A stretch of DNA of 64,000 bases from Fibrobacterota bacterium (GTDB lineage Bacteria > Fibrobacterota > Fibrobacteria > UBA5070). The position numbers and the translations under genes were made by a program. Positions within the stretch are counted from its first letter, which is position 1; every line of letters starts with the position of its first letter. Shown here piece by piece: positions 44,991 through 52,791 of the stretch. The stretch spans positions 134,969 through 198,968 of the forward strand of contig JADKBN010000017.1 of the NCBI GenBank assembly GCA_016715065.1, written 5' to 3'. The notes beneath the pieces are model-generated. The model was given only the letters and a program-made list of their open reading frames with translations, had not been told where the DNA came from and made no database searches.

Positions 44991-45010
44991 GGATCGGGCA
45001 TGCCCGATCC
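44991..45010. repeat. 20-bp perfect palindrome
   Basis: GGATCGGGCATGCCCGATCC, perfectly self-complementary, between repeat A copy 10 and repeat B. Confidence 0.75.
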
Positions 45011-45025
45011 TTACGATCGGCATCT

Positions 45026-45165
45026 GATTGCCAATTTCTGGCATCGCTTCGCTGGCCGGGGAAGTGATTGATGAACCGAACACCGATCCCCTCTCCCCCG
45101 GTGGGGAGAGGGAGAGGGTGAGGGCACTACCCCTTCCTCCCTGCCAACCTCAGCCACCTCCGCCA
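45026..45165 (+). repeat. Repeat B copy
   Basis: GATTGCCAATTTCTGGCATC, CCCCTCTCCCC/GGGGAGAGGG hairpin and CAGCCACCTCCGCC. The leader GGGGCGTTGGCTGTTGGTGA to TTTAGATTGACCTGC that follows is shared with the next rpn gene. Confidence 0.82.
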
Positions 45166-45242
45166 ATGGGGCGTTGGCTGTTGGTGATTGATTGGCGAAA
45201 ATGGGCTGACAGTTTCTGGATCGGACGTTTAGATTGACCTGC

Positions 45243-46148
45243 ATGCCCCCCGCATTGCCCAAATCGAACCCGAAACGGGAGCGTCTGACCGATCTGGACC
45301 AGTCGATCAAAGAGCTCCTCAAGAACCACCCCGTCGACACGTTGGAGTTTTTGCTGCCCGATGCCATCAAGGAATGGGGAATACCCCTTTCGTGGGAGTT
45401 TCTGAACACCGCCACGCGCAAACATGACTTTGCCCGCAAGGGCTACGTGATGGATCTGAACGTCCGATACACCTTCGCGAAGCGGTCGATGGTGCTGGTG
45501 GTTCTGATCGAGCATTGGGCAACGGCGCAGTCGGTGAATCTGCACCGTACGGCGCACTACTACCTGGATCTTTTGGAGCGGTTCCCGGACGACGAAGTGG
45601 TGCCGGTGGCCTTGGTGACGGATCTCAAGCCTGCCCGGATCCCCAAATCTGTCCACTCGGCCAGCCGGAACCGGGTGTGGCTGCACTTCGAGACGTTGGT
45701 GCGCGAGGTGTCGCGGGAAGAATTCTCTGCCTGGGAGAAGGCGGGGAACGCGATCGCCCAGGTGTTGCGGGGCGCGATGGCCGGGCCGCAGAGCCGGGCG
45801 GAGAAGGTGTTCAGGGGCGCGGATGCCCTGAAGGCGATTGTTTCACCAGAGGAATACCGCAACCTCTTCACTTTGGCCGCAGAAGTCGGTAAATTGACCC
45901 TAAATGAAGTCGAGGAGTACATGAAGAAGTCACAACTGAGATCCGAGGCGGTGGAATGGCTGGAGGCCCACTTCGAAGCCAAGGGCGTGGCGAAAGCCAA
46001 GGCTGAAGGAATCCAGGAAGCCAAACTGGAAGACGCTCGCAAAATGCTGGACCATGGCATTTCGTGGGCCGTCATCACGGATGTCACAGGCGTGAAGCCT
46101 GAGGATCTCAAGAAGACCGGTGTGGCAAGGCGGGCGGCGAAGAAGTAA
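45243..46148 (+). CDS. rpn-type PD-(D/E)XK nuclease / putative transposase, copy 2
   Basis: A protein of 301 aa from ATG 45243 (an in-frame TTG at 45234 is possible). The PD-(D/E)XK core of the Rpn/Transposase_31 group is visible: D71 in VMDLNVRYTF and E90 in VLIEHWA, followed by a helix NLHRTAHYYLDLLERF. A helical middle (AKAEGIQEAKLEDARKMLDH) and a C-terminal basic tail LKKTGVARRAAKK follow. Rpn proteins are nucleases that promote recA-independent recombination and occur in multiple copies. It sits on a duplicated unit with repeats A and B. Cytoplasmic. Confidence 0.83.
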   Translation: MPPALPKSNPKRERLTDLDQSIKELLKNHPVDTLEFLLPDAIKEWGIPLSWEFLNTATRKHDFARKGYVMDLNVRYTFAKRSMVLVVLIEHWATAQSVNLHRTAHYYLDLLERFPDDEVVPVALVTDLKPARIPKSVHSASRNRVWLHFETLVREVSREEFSAWEKAGNAIAQVLRGAMAGPQSRAEKVFRGADALKAIVSPEEYRNLFTLAAEVGKLTLNEVEEYMKKSQLRSEAVEWLEAHFEAKGVAKAKAEGIQEAKLEDARKMLDHGISWAVITDVTGVKPEDLKKTGVARRAAKK

Positions 46149-46178
46149 CGCGGGCGGCTGGCGCCTTCGATTCTTTGC

Positions 46179-46456
46179 AACTGCGTTGGGCTTTTCCGGG
46201 CGTGGGCCCGGTAGCCATATTCACGGTGCGGCCGCGCACCGTGACCGCGGCCCAAGGGGCTCCGGCGCCCCTTGGGAATCCGGCCGCCGGGGGACTCGAA
46301 CTGGAACGGCCACACCGGCTTGCCAGGGATGTGGGTGCAATGGCTGTAGAGGCATACGGGCTGAAGGCATCAGGGTCGCGATCGACATCTTCATGACACT
46401 GGCCGTTCCAATACCCGAGTCCCCCGGACCCCCGCCAGTTTGGCTGGATTGCCAGT
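46179..46456 (+). repeat. Repeat A copy 11
   Basis: TCACGGTGCG (46221-46230) with CGCACCGTGA (46235-46244), CCCAAGGGGC (46251-46260) with GCCCCTTGGG (46267-46276), and clamp CCGGGGGACTC (46287-46297) with GAGTCCCCCGG (46417-46427) plus GGAACGGCCA (46303-46312) with TGGCCGTTCC (46400-46409). Best-preserved copy. Confidence 0.93.
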
Positions 46457-46467
46457 TGCTGCTCTGT

Positions 46468-46610
46468 TTGATTGCCAATTTCTGGCATTGCTCCGCTCGC
46501 CGGCTGAGTGGTCGATGCCCCGAACACCGAACCCCTCTCCCCCGGTGGGGAGAGGGAGAGGGTGAGGGCACTACCCCTTCCTCCCTGCCAACCTCCGCCA
46601 CCTCCGCCAA
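46468..46610 (+). repeat. Repeat B copy
   Basis: GATTGCCAATTTCTGGCATT, the CCCCTCTCCCC/GGGGAGAGGG hairpin, then the GGGGCGTTGGCTGTTGGTGA leader shared with rpn copy 2. Confidence 0.82.
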
Positions 46611-46686
46611 TGGGGCGTTGGCTGTTGGTGATTGATTGGCGAAAATGGGCTGACAGCTTCTGGATAGGACGTTTAGATTACCGTGC

Positions 46687-47604
46687 ATGCCCCCCGCATC
46701 GCCCAAATCGAACCCGAAACGGGAGCGTCTGACCGATCTGGATCAGTCGATCAAACAGCTCCTCAAGAACCACCCCGTCGACACTCTGGAGTTTCTGCTT
46801 CCGGATGCCATCAAGGAATGGGGAATACCCCTTTCGTGGGAGTTTCTGAATACCGCCACGCGCAAACATGACTTTGCCCGCAAGGGCTATGTGATGGATC
46901 TGAACGTCCGATACACCTTCGCGAAGCGGTCGATGGTGCTGGTGGTTCTGATCGAGCATTGGGCAACGGCGCAGTCGGTGAATCTGCACCGTACGGCGCA
47001 CTACTACCTGGATCTGCTGGAGCGGTTCCCGGACGAGGAAGTGGTGCCGGTGGCCTTGGTGACGGATCTCAAGCCTGCCCGGATTCCCAACTCGGTCCAC
47101 TCGGCAAGCCGGAACCGGGTGTGGCTGCATTTCGAGACGTTGGTGCGCGAGGTGTCGCGGGAAGAATTCTCTGCCTGGGAAAAGGCGGGGAACGCGATCG
47201 CCCAGGTGTTGCGGGGCGCGATGGCCGGGCCGCAGAGCCGGGCGGAGAAGGTGTTCAGGGGCGCGGATGCCCTGAAGGCGATTGTTTCACCAGAGGAATA
47301 CCGCAACCTCTTCACTTTGGCCGCAGAAGTCGGTAAATTGAACCCCAAGGAAGTCGAGGCGTATATGAAAAAGACGGAACTCCGATCTGAAGTCGTTGAA
47401 TGGCTCGAGGCTCGAGGCGAGGCTCGAGGTGAAGCTCGAGGTGAAGCTCGAGGCGAAGCTAAGGGCAAGGTCGAGGGTAAGCTCGAATCCGCTCGCAAAC
47501 TTCTCGAACACGGTGTCTCGTGGGAGATCATCACGAGTTCGACCGGCGTGAAGCCTGAGGATCTCAAGAAGACCGGTGTGGCAAGGCGGGCGGCGAAGAA
47601 GTAA
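46687..47604 (+). CDS. rpn-type PD-(D/E)XK nuclease / putative transposase, copy 3
   Basis: A protein of 305 aa, over 90% identical to copy 2 through residue ~235, with the same D71/E90 core and HYYLDLLERF helix. The C-terminal hinge differs: a 12-bp tandem repeat (coding RGEA, about four times) makes RGEARGEARGEARGEAKGKV, followed by a different helix (LEHGVSWEIITSSTGV) and the common LKKTGVARRAAKK end. The leader sequence and following repeat A are shared with copy 2, so the unit was duplicated in tandem. Likely same function as copy 2. Confidence 0.83.
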   Translation: MPPASPKSNPKRERLTDLDQSIKQLLKNHPVDTLEFLLPDAIKEWGIPLSWEFLNTATRKHDFARKGYVMDLNVRYTFAKRSMVLVVLIEHWATAQSVNLHRTAHYYLDLLERFPDEEVVPVALVTDLKPARIPNSVHSASRNRVWLHFETLVREVSREEFSAWEKAGNAIAQVLRGAMAGPQSRAEKVFRGADALKAIVSPEEYRNLFTLAAEVGKLNPKEVEAYMKKTELRSEVVEWLEARGEARGEARGEARGEAKGKVEGKLESARKLLEHGVSWEIITSSTGVKPEDLKKTGVARRAAKK

Positions 47605-47631
47605 CGAGGGCGGCTGGCGCCTTCGATTCTT

Positions 47632-47958
47632 TTCAACTGCGTTGGGCTTCTTTCGGACGAGGGTCCGGTGCTGTTATTCCGGCTGGCGCCGGGCCTTCTT
47701 TTCGACTGCGTCGGGCTTTTCCCGGGGCGGCCCGGGTGCCGTTTTCACGGGGCTGCCGCGCCCCGTGACCCGCGGCCAAGGTACTAACGCCGTCCCTCTG
47801 GACTCCGGCGCCGGGGGACTCGAACTGGAACGGCCACACTCACTCGCCGGGGAAGTGGGAGGAATGGCTGTTGAGGCATACGGGCTGAATGCATCAGGGA
47901 CGCAATCGATATCTTCATGACACTGGCCGTTCCAATACCCGAGTCCCCCGGACCCCCT
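47632..47958 (+). repeat. Repeat A copy 12
   Basis: Follows rpn copy 3 after CGGCTGGCGCCTTCG. H1 is CGGAC GAGG GTCCG, again a changed but paired stem. The CGGCTGGCGCC start is repeated inside at 47678. The clamp right arm is present as GAGTCCCCCGG. Confidence 0.88.
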
Positions 47959-48051
47959 CAGCCCTTCAGCGGCATTGGGTGCCACCGTTCCCTGAGTGCT
48001 CCTCGAAGCGAAGCGGAGAGGAGTGTATCGAAGGGCGGTGGCGGGGTGGCA

Positions 48052-48190
48052 TGCCAATTTCTGGCATCGCTTCGCTGGCCGGTTGAGTGGTCAATGCGCC
48101 GAACATCGATCCCCTCTCCCCCGGTGGGGAGAGGGAGAGGGTGAGGGCGCCACCCCTTCCTTTCCGCCAACGCTAGCCACCTCCGCCACC
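48052..48190 (+). repeat. Repeat B copy
   Basis: TGCCAATTTCTGGCATCGC through the CCCCTCTCCCC/GGGGAGAGGG hairpin to CAACGCTAGCCACCTCC. The gap 47959-48051 is unrelated GC-rich sequence. Confidence 0.8.
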
Positions 48191-48254
48191 TGCCTCGCCT
48201 CTTTTCTTGCGCTTGTCGCCGTTCCCGGAGCGCCGCGCCTGACGACCTGTGCTA

Positions 48255-49344
48255 TCATCGCGGAACAAACCGCACGGCGAGTTCTGGGCGCGGTTGGGGA
48301 GCAAACCCTTGGGCTTCGTCGGCAAGGTCCGGGAGGGCCTGTTGATCGAAGGTCCAGAGGAAGGCTGTCGAGGGGTCGCGGACAAGACTTGTGGGTGGGG
48401 TGAAACGGCTGGTGTAGCGGGCCACGGTGGAGATGCGGATGTTGTCGATTTCGACTCCGTCGGCGAAGAGGAAGAGGTCGGCGGACGAACCGCAGGCCAT
48501 GGGGTTGCCGTCTGCCTTGCGGGCCTTTTCGATGCCGTTGAGGTACAGGATTCCTTCCGATCCGGTGTACACAAAGGCGGCGTGGGACCACGTCTGCAGA
48601 GGCAGGGTGTCTGCGTCCTGTACGTAGAGGGGATTGAGATCCGGATGAAGCGCGGTCCAGCCAACGCCATTGGTGCGGCGAGACGAAGTCCTGAACGAAT
48701 CGAGGTAGGCCACATTCAGTGTGCGCGTTTCACCCATGTCCTGGTAGGTGCCCACACTCGCCGAGTAGCGATTTGCGGTGGGCTTGACCCAGTACTCGAT
48801 GGTGAACGGAGTGTTGGCTGGCCAGACCCCACAGGTGGATCCCCAGAATCCATCCACCACCCGCGCCTTGTTTGAGGATGGCTTCCAGCGTCCAGTTTGG
48901 GGAAGTGGGTGCGGTGCCGAGCTCGACGCCGCTGCCCTTTCCCTGGAACGAAAGGGCTTTCCCAAACTCCGACGAGGACCGAGAGACATCGCCTGTCCAG
49001 TTACTGGACCTGCCGGACACGGCATCCACAATCCAGGCTCCGGTGTCTTCATTCATCCGCCAAAGGCCCGTGGTGGCGGAGTCCGCCGCCATCGCCGCTT
49101 GCAGGGAGCGTGGGACGTGGAGGTTGGTATCGGGTGCGCAGGCTGACTGAGGTGGGCAAGCTGGGCAAGGAGGCCGAGGATGGCATTCCTTGACGTGGTC
49201 GCCGTGGTGATTTGGCCGCCCGTGATTGGATCCCTTGAGGACCTCGCACTTTGGTGGAGCTGTGGTGACTTTGTTCGCGGCCAGCAGAGGGGCCGAAAGC
49301 AGGAGGGAGGAAAGCAACACGGGTCGGACGAACGGGAGTTTCAA
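48255..49344 (-). pseudogene. Secreted LamG-type (concanavalin-like) protein with frameshift
   Basis: ATG 49344 opens a signal peptide (LLSSLLLSAPLLAA), then a Cys/Pro-rich linker and the first LamG strands (TTGLWRMNEDTGAWIVDAVS, GKALSFQGKGSGVELG). Near 48850-48870 the frame is lost in a G-rich stretch; the adjacent frame continues the domain as GFWGSTCGVWPANTPFTIEY, LPLQTWSHAAFVYTGSEG, LYLNGIEKARKADG and VEIDNIRISTVARYT, ending at 48255. Joined, it is about 362 aa. LamG domains bind carbohydrate or protein ligands outside the cell. Could be a real gene with a sequencing indel, or a decayed one. Confidence 0.75.
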
Positions 49345-49720
49345 AAGGTGTCCTTGGGAAAAGTTCGGCGGTGAGGCTGCGGGCGCGCAGGTGGATGGAC
49401 GCTGCTGATTTCGAGAGTTCTTGGAAAGGCAGGGGACACGCTTCGCTCTGGCGGGCGATGTCGTTTCTACAAGGTAAGACGGATGATTTCCTCTGCTAAA
49501 CTCGGGGAGTTGTTCTAGTTTCCGGTACAGCCGATCTCGACCACCCTGTGCGGAGTCGCCCCACCATGGCTTGTCCTTCTGGAAAACCGATCCACTGGAT
49601 TCGTGCCCGACCAGCTCGGGGGCGGATTCTTGTATTGTCGAATGGTTTCTCGACGTCAGGGAACTGCAACGATTTCAGTTTATTCGATTGCATTCTATTC
49701 ATGAAATTGAGGGGGTGAAA
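49345..49720 (+). promoter_or_regulatory. Leader before the P-loop ATPase, with shared element E
   Basis: Holds GGGGAGTTGTTCTAGTTTCC (49504-49523), also found at 24036-24055. GC falls sharply after ~49650, marking the start of a foreign region. No small gene seen. Confidence 0.5.
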
Positions 49721-51374
49721 ATGCTTCAAGCAAACTCATCTGCGTTTGTGTTTAAAACGAATGACTCCATTGGATCGGCAGGTGCAGAACAAGATCGAGA
49801 TTACTTGAATGATTGCTTTGTTGATACCGGTGATATAGAGATTTTAGAGGATACACAAGATCATCGTCATATCGTTGTTGGTAGGACCGGAGCTGGAAAA
49901 TCTGCGCTACTCTCGCAAATGAGTGTCAGGCATCCAGGCTCTATTATTGATATTTCCCCTGAAAACATGGCGTTGGCTTACGTCTCAAATTCCACTATCA
50001 TTAATTTCTTCTCGGATTTAGGTGTTAATCTTGATCCATTCTTTAAGTTGCTATGGCGGCATTCAATAGTTGTTGATATATTGAAAAAGTATGCGCAAGA
50101 TAAGAAGATGATGGAAGCGGGAGCTGGGTTTTGGGACTTTTTTAAGCGCAAATATAATGGGAAAACTCGGGAGGATGAAGCGGCAAAAGCAGCTATCAAA
50201 TATTTAGAGGAATGGAGCGGTCGCTTCTGGGAGGAGTCGGATTGCAAAATCAGGGAAATTACAAAAAAGGGTTGAAGAAGCTCTCGAATCGGAAGTTAAA
50301 GCGAAACTGAAAATTACTGCAGCGGATATTTCGGCTGGATTGGCTGATAAAAATATTGTTACAAATGAAGAAAAATATGCTCTTGTGGCAAGAGCTCAGA
50401 AAATAATCAGTGATGCTCAAGCTCACGATCTCGGAAGCATTATTCAGTTTCTGCAATCGGTGTTATCGGAAAAGCAAAAGAAGTATTTTGTCTTGATAGA
50501 TAGGCTGGATGAGAATTGGGTTGATGACAAGCTGAGATATAAAATGATAATGGCGCTGTTTCTGACTGCAAGGGATTTTATACGTGTAGAAAACGTAAAG
50601 ATCATTATCTCAATGAGGCGGGATTTGATTGAGCGAGTGTTTAAGGTGGCAAAAGATGCTGGTTTCCAGGAGGAGAAGTATGAGTCCTCTTTCCTGCGGT
50701 TAACATGGAGCAAGAAAAAGTTGATTGAAGTACTTGATAAGAGAATAAATCATTTGGTTCGTAAGAGGTACACAAGAAGTTTAGTTTCTCATAGAGATTT
50801 GTTGCCAGCTAGCTATGGAGGTCAGGATATTAGTGATTATGTAACTGATCGAGCGGCTCGACCAAGAGATATTATTGATTTTTTTAACAAGTGTATTCTT
50901 TCTGCGACAGACATGACTCGATTGCAAAATCGGGAATTTAGTTTGGCGGAGGGGGAGTATTCTCGTTCAAGGTTGAGAGCTTTGAGAGATGAATGGAGCG
51001 CGGACTTTCCGGATCTAATAGAGTTTACAAAAATTCTTCACCAAACTTCGTATTCATTTAAGATTAGCACGTTAGATATTGGCAGAGTCGAAAACCAGTG
51101 CCTGGAAATTATTTTCGCTGATCCTGAGAAGCAGTCGCAGATTTTTCAAAATGCCAAGAAATGTATTGATGGGCAAATGACAACGATTGATTTTCTAAAG
51201 TATCTTGTTCAGACCTTTTATAAAGTGGGATTGGTTGGGCTAAAGCTCGGGCCTATGGAGTCTGCCTCTTGGGTCGATGAAAAAGGACGAAGTATTTCAA
51301 ATGCGGAAATAACAGAAGATACAAGTGTCGTCATTCATCCTGCATATAGAAGGGCGCTAGGAACAAGAGACTAG
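49721..51374 (+). CDS. P-loop ATPase of the Sll1717-like group (one frameshift)
   Basis: ATG 49721 is preceded by GAGGGGGTGA, a strong ribosome site. The first part (to 50275) has Walker A GRTGAGKSALL; the second (from about 50270) has VLIDRLDENWVDD, an R-rich ISMRRDLIERVF motif and DRAARPRDIIDFFNK. Removing one A from the A6 run at 50263-50268 gives a continuous ~550-aa protein, so this is one gene. These ATPases, related to STAND-type NTPases, are found in bacterial defence islands; a stress- or phage-sensing role is inferred. The gene is low in G+C (about 40%) compared with the rest, indicating transfer. Confidence 0.72.
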
Positions 51375-51507
51375 TCTTGAATTTCGAGATCTGAATTCCA
51401 GTAATATGCACCTTTTGCCTCGCAGGATTATTTGGTTTCGGTCTGGAGGTGAAAATTGAGAAAGCATGGCTATTGGTGTCAGTGTTCTCAGAGCAACTTG
51501 AAGTTCT

Positions 51508-52077
51508 TTGGCTTTCGTTGCTTTCTCCGGGTTTGTTCCTTCTGAGGTGGCCACCTTGCACCTCCATTTTGCCGACACCAACCCTGACGTCTGCCACTTC
51601 CTCCAGGTAGCGTTCTCTCCGTTCCCCGAAGTGTCCATCCAAACCGGGAACATCCTGGACGTGGCCCACGGATGCGTAGTGTCGCCAGCCAACAGTTCAG
51701 GCTACATGGACGGGGGAGTGGATGCTGCCTACCGGGCGTTCTTTGGGGCTTCGTTTGAAGCCAAAGTGAGGGAGACCATCCAGGCGCAGCCGAACGGCGA
51801 GCTGAAAATTGGTTCCGCCATCGTGGTGGCCACAACGCACCACAAGATTCCCTTTGTGATTGTAGCGCCAACCATGACCATGCCGGAGTTCACGGACGCA
51901 TCCGTGGTCCGTAGGGTGATGGGCGCCGTTTTACGGGCTTGGGATCGGCACCAAAGCCAGATTTCGGACGTATTCTGTCCTGGGCTGGGGACCGGTGTGG
52001 GTGGCGTATCTCCTCAGGAGGCGGCAATTTCCATGGCACAAGCCTACCTGACTTGGAAAGACACGAGAGCGGTTTGA
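51508..52077 (+). CDS. Macro-domain (ADP-ribose-binding) protein
   Basis: TTG 51508 is the first start (189 aa); GTG 51547 would match family N-termini better. Clear macro-domain landmarks: VVSPANSSGYMDGGVDAAY (ADP-ribose-binding loop), IGSAIVVATTHHKIPFVIVA and VFCPGLGTGVGG (the second loop). The fold binds or removes ADP-ribose, possibly as a hydrolase or antitoxin. It lies between the ATPase and the GTPase operon, where an ADP-ribosylating partner would be expected but is not seen. Confidence 0.83.
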   Translation: MAFVAFSGFVPSEVATLHLHFADTNPDVCHFLQVAFSPFPEVSIQTGNILDVAHGCVVSPANSSGYMDGGVDAAYRAFFGASFEAKVRETIQAQPNGELKIGSAIVVATTHHKIPFVIVAPTMTMPEFTDASVVRRVMGAVLRAWDRHQSQISDVFCPGLGTGVGGVSPQEAAISMAQAYLTWKDTRAV

Positions 52078-52617
52078 TACCTGGCTTGGATTGAGTCAAG
52101 CCAAGACCCTTGATCAAGGACAACGGCTAGTGCTCAAACGTTCCTGATTTTGCGTGGACAGTGTCCATGGGATCCTGATGTGTACTGGTCTACGGCTCAG
52201 GCTGTTAACCACTTGGATCATGAAGCACAGGCGAGGAGGCAAAAGTGGCAGGTGAAGGAGCTGAGCGAGGCTCGGGGAGTTTCGAAAAATGAGGCTAGAT
52301 CTCTCAATGGCAAGTACAGCGTTTCCTGTAAAGTTGATGTTTGTCGATGCTGTGCCCAGGAAAATCGCCGCCACGTTCCTTCGAGGAAGTCGGGATACTT
52401 CCTGCAACTGTGTCTCAGAGCGGACCTCCAACAAGAGGAGAGCGTCCTGTGACAAAATCTGGAGCTAGCAGCCCGTGGAAGACTTGATTGGGGAGAGGAT
52501 GGTCGTCATGCTCCATCCGAGCACGAAACGACGCGAATATTCAGAAGAAATACAAGCTGAGGTAGACGGGAAACGCCGTAAATCAAAGCAGTTTTCATAC
52601 ACCACGGAGTGTTCAGA
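52078..52617 (+). other. Region without convincing gene
   Basis: Open frames of about 100 aa exist on both strands (52150-52452 + and 52114-52455 -), but codon use, start signals and homology give no support. A GGAG ribosome site for the next small gene lies at 52606-52609. Confidence 0.5.
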
Positions 52618-52791
52618 ATGAATCAAGAAAAATCGATCCAGATGCTGACCAGGCTTGGCGGAAAGCTTCGGATAGATGGTCGATCATTCCTTGCTTCGTC
52701 ACACCCGACCACGGTGAGATTTGTGGATGTTCCCAGTTACATGTCAAAAACTGACGTAAGCAATTCTAATCCTGCAAGGGGCGTTCAATGA
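52618..52791 (+). CDS. Small protein coupled to the dynamin-like GTPase
   Basis: A protein of 57 aa; ATG 52618 has GGAG 8 nt upstream, and its stop overlaps the GTPase start (ATGA at 52788-52791), so the two are translationally coupled. The chain is polar, with a predicted N-terminal helix (QEKSIQMLTRLGGKLRIDG). No known family. By position it may be a partner or regulator of the GTPase. Confidence 0.55.
   Translation: MNQEKSIQMLTRLGGKLRIDGRSFLASSHPTTVRFVDVPSYMSKTDVSNSNPARGVQ

Noticed and set aside
21416..47958. Recurring short peptides (TPYLWTPAPGDS, LELERPH) in repeat A
   Set aside because: They arise in different frames of a non-coding structured repeat, without start signals, and are interrupted in several copies.
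5905..47958. Repeat A as CRISPR or integron attC array
   Set aside because: Spacing is irregular (1-7 kb), units are ~190-450 bp, there are no spacers, and the GTTGGGC match to an attC core is short. Ordinary chromosomal genes of both orientations lie between copies and no integrase is seen.
52114..52455. About 100-aa open frames on both strands
   Set aside because: No ribosome site, no similarity, and mutually exclusive.
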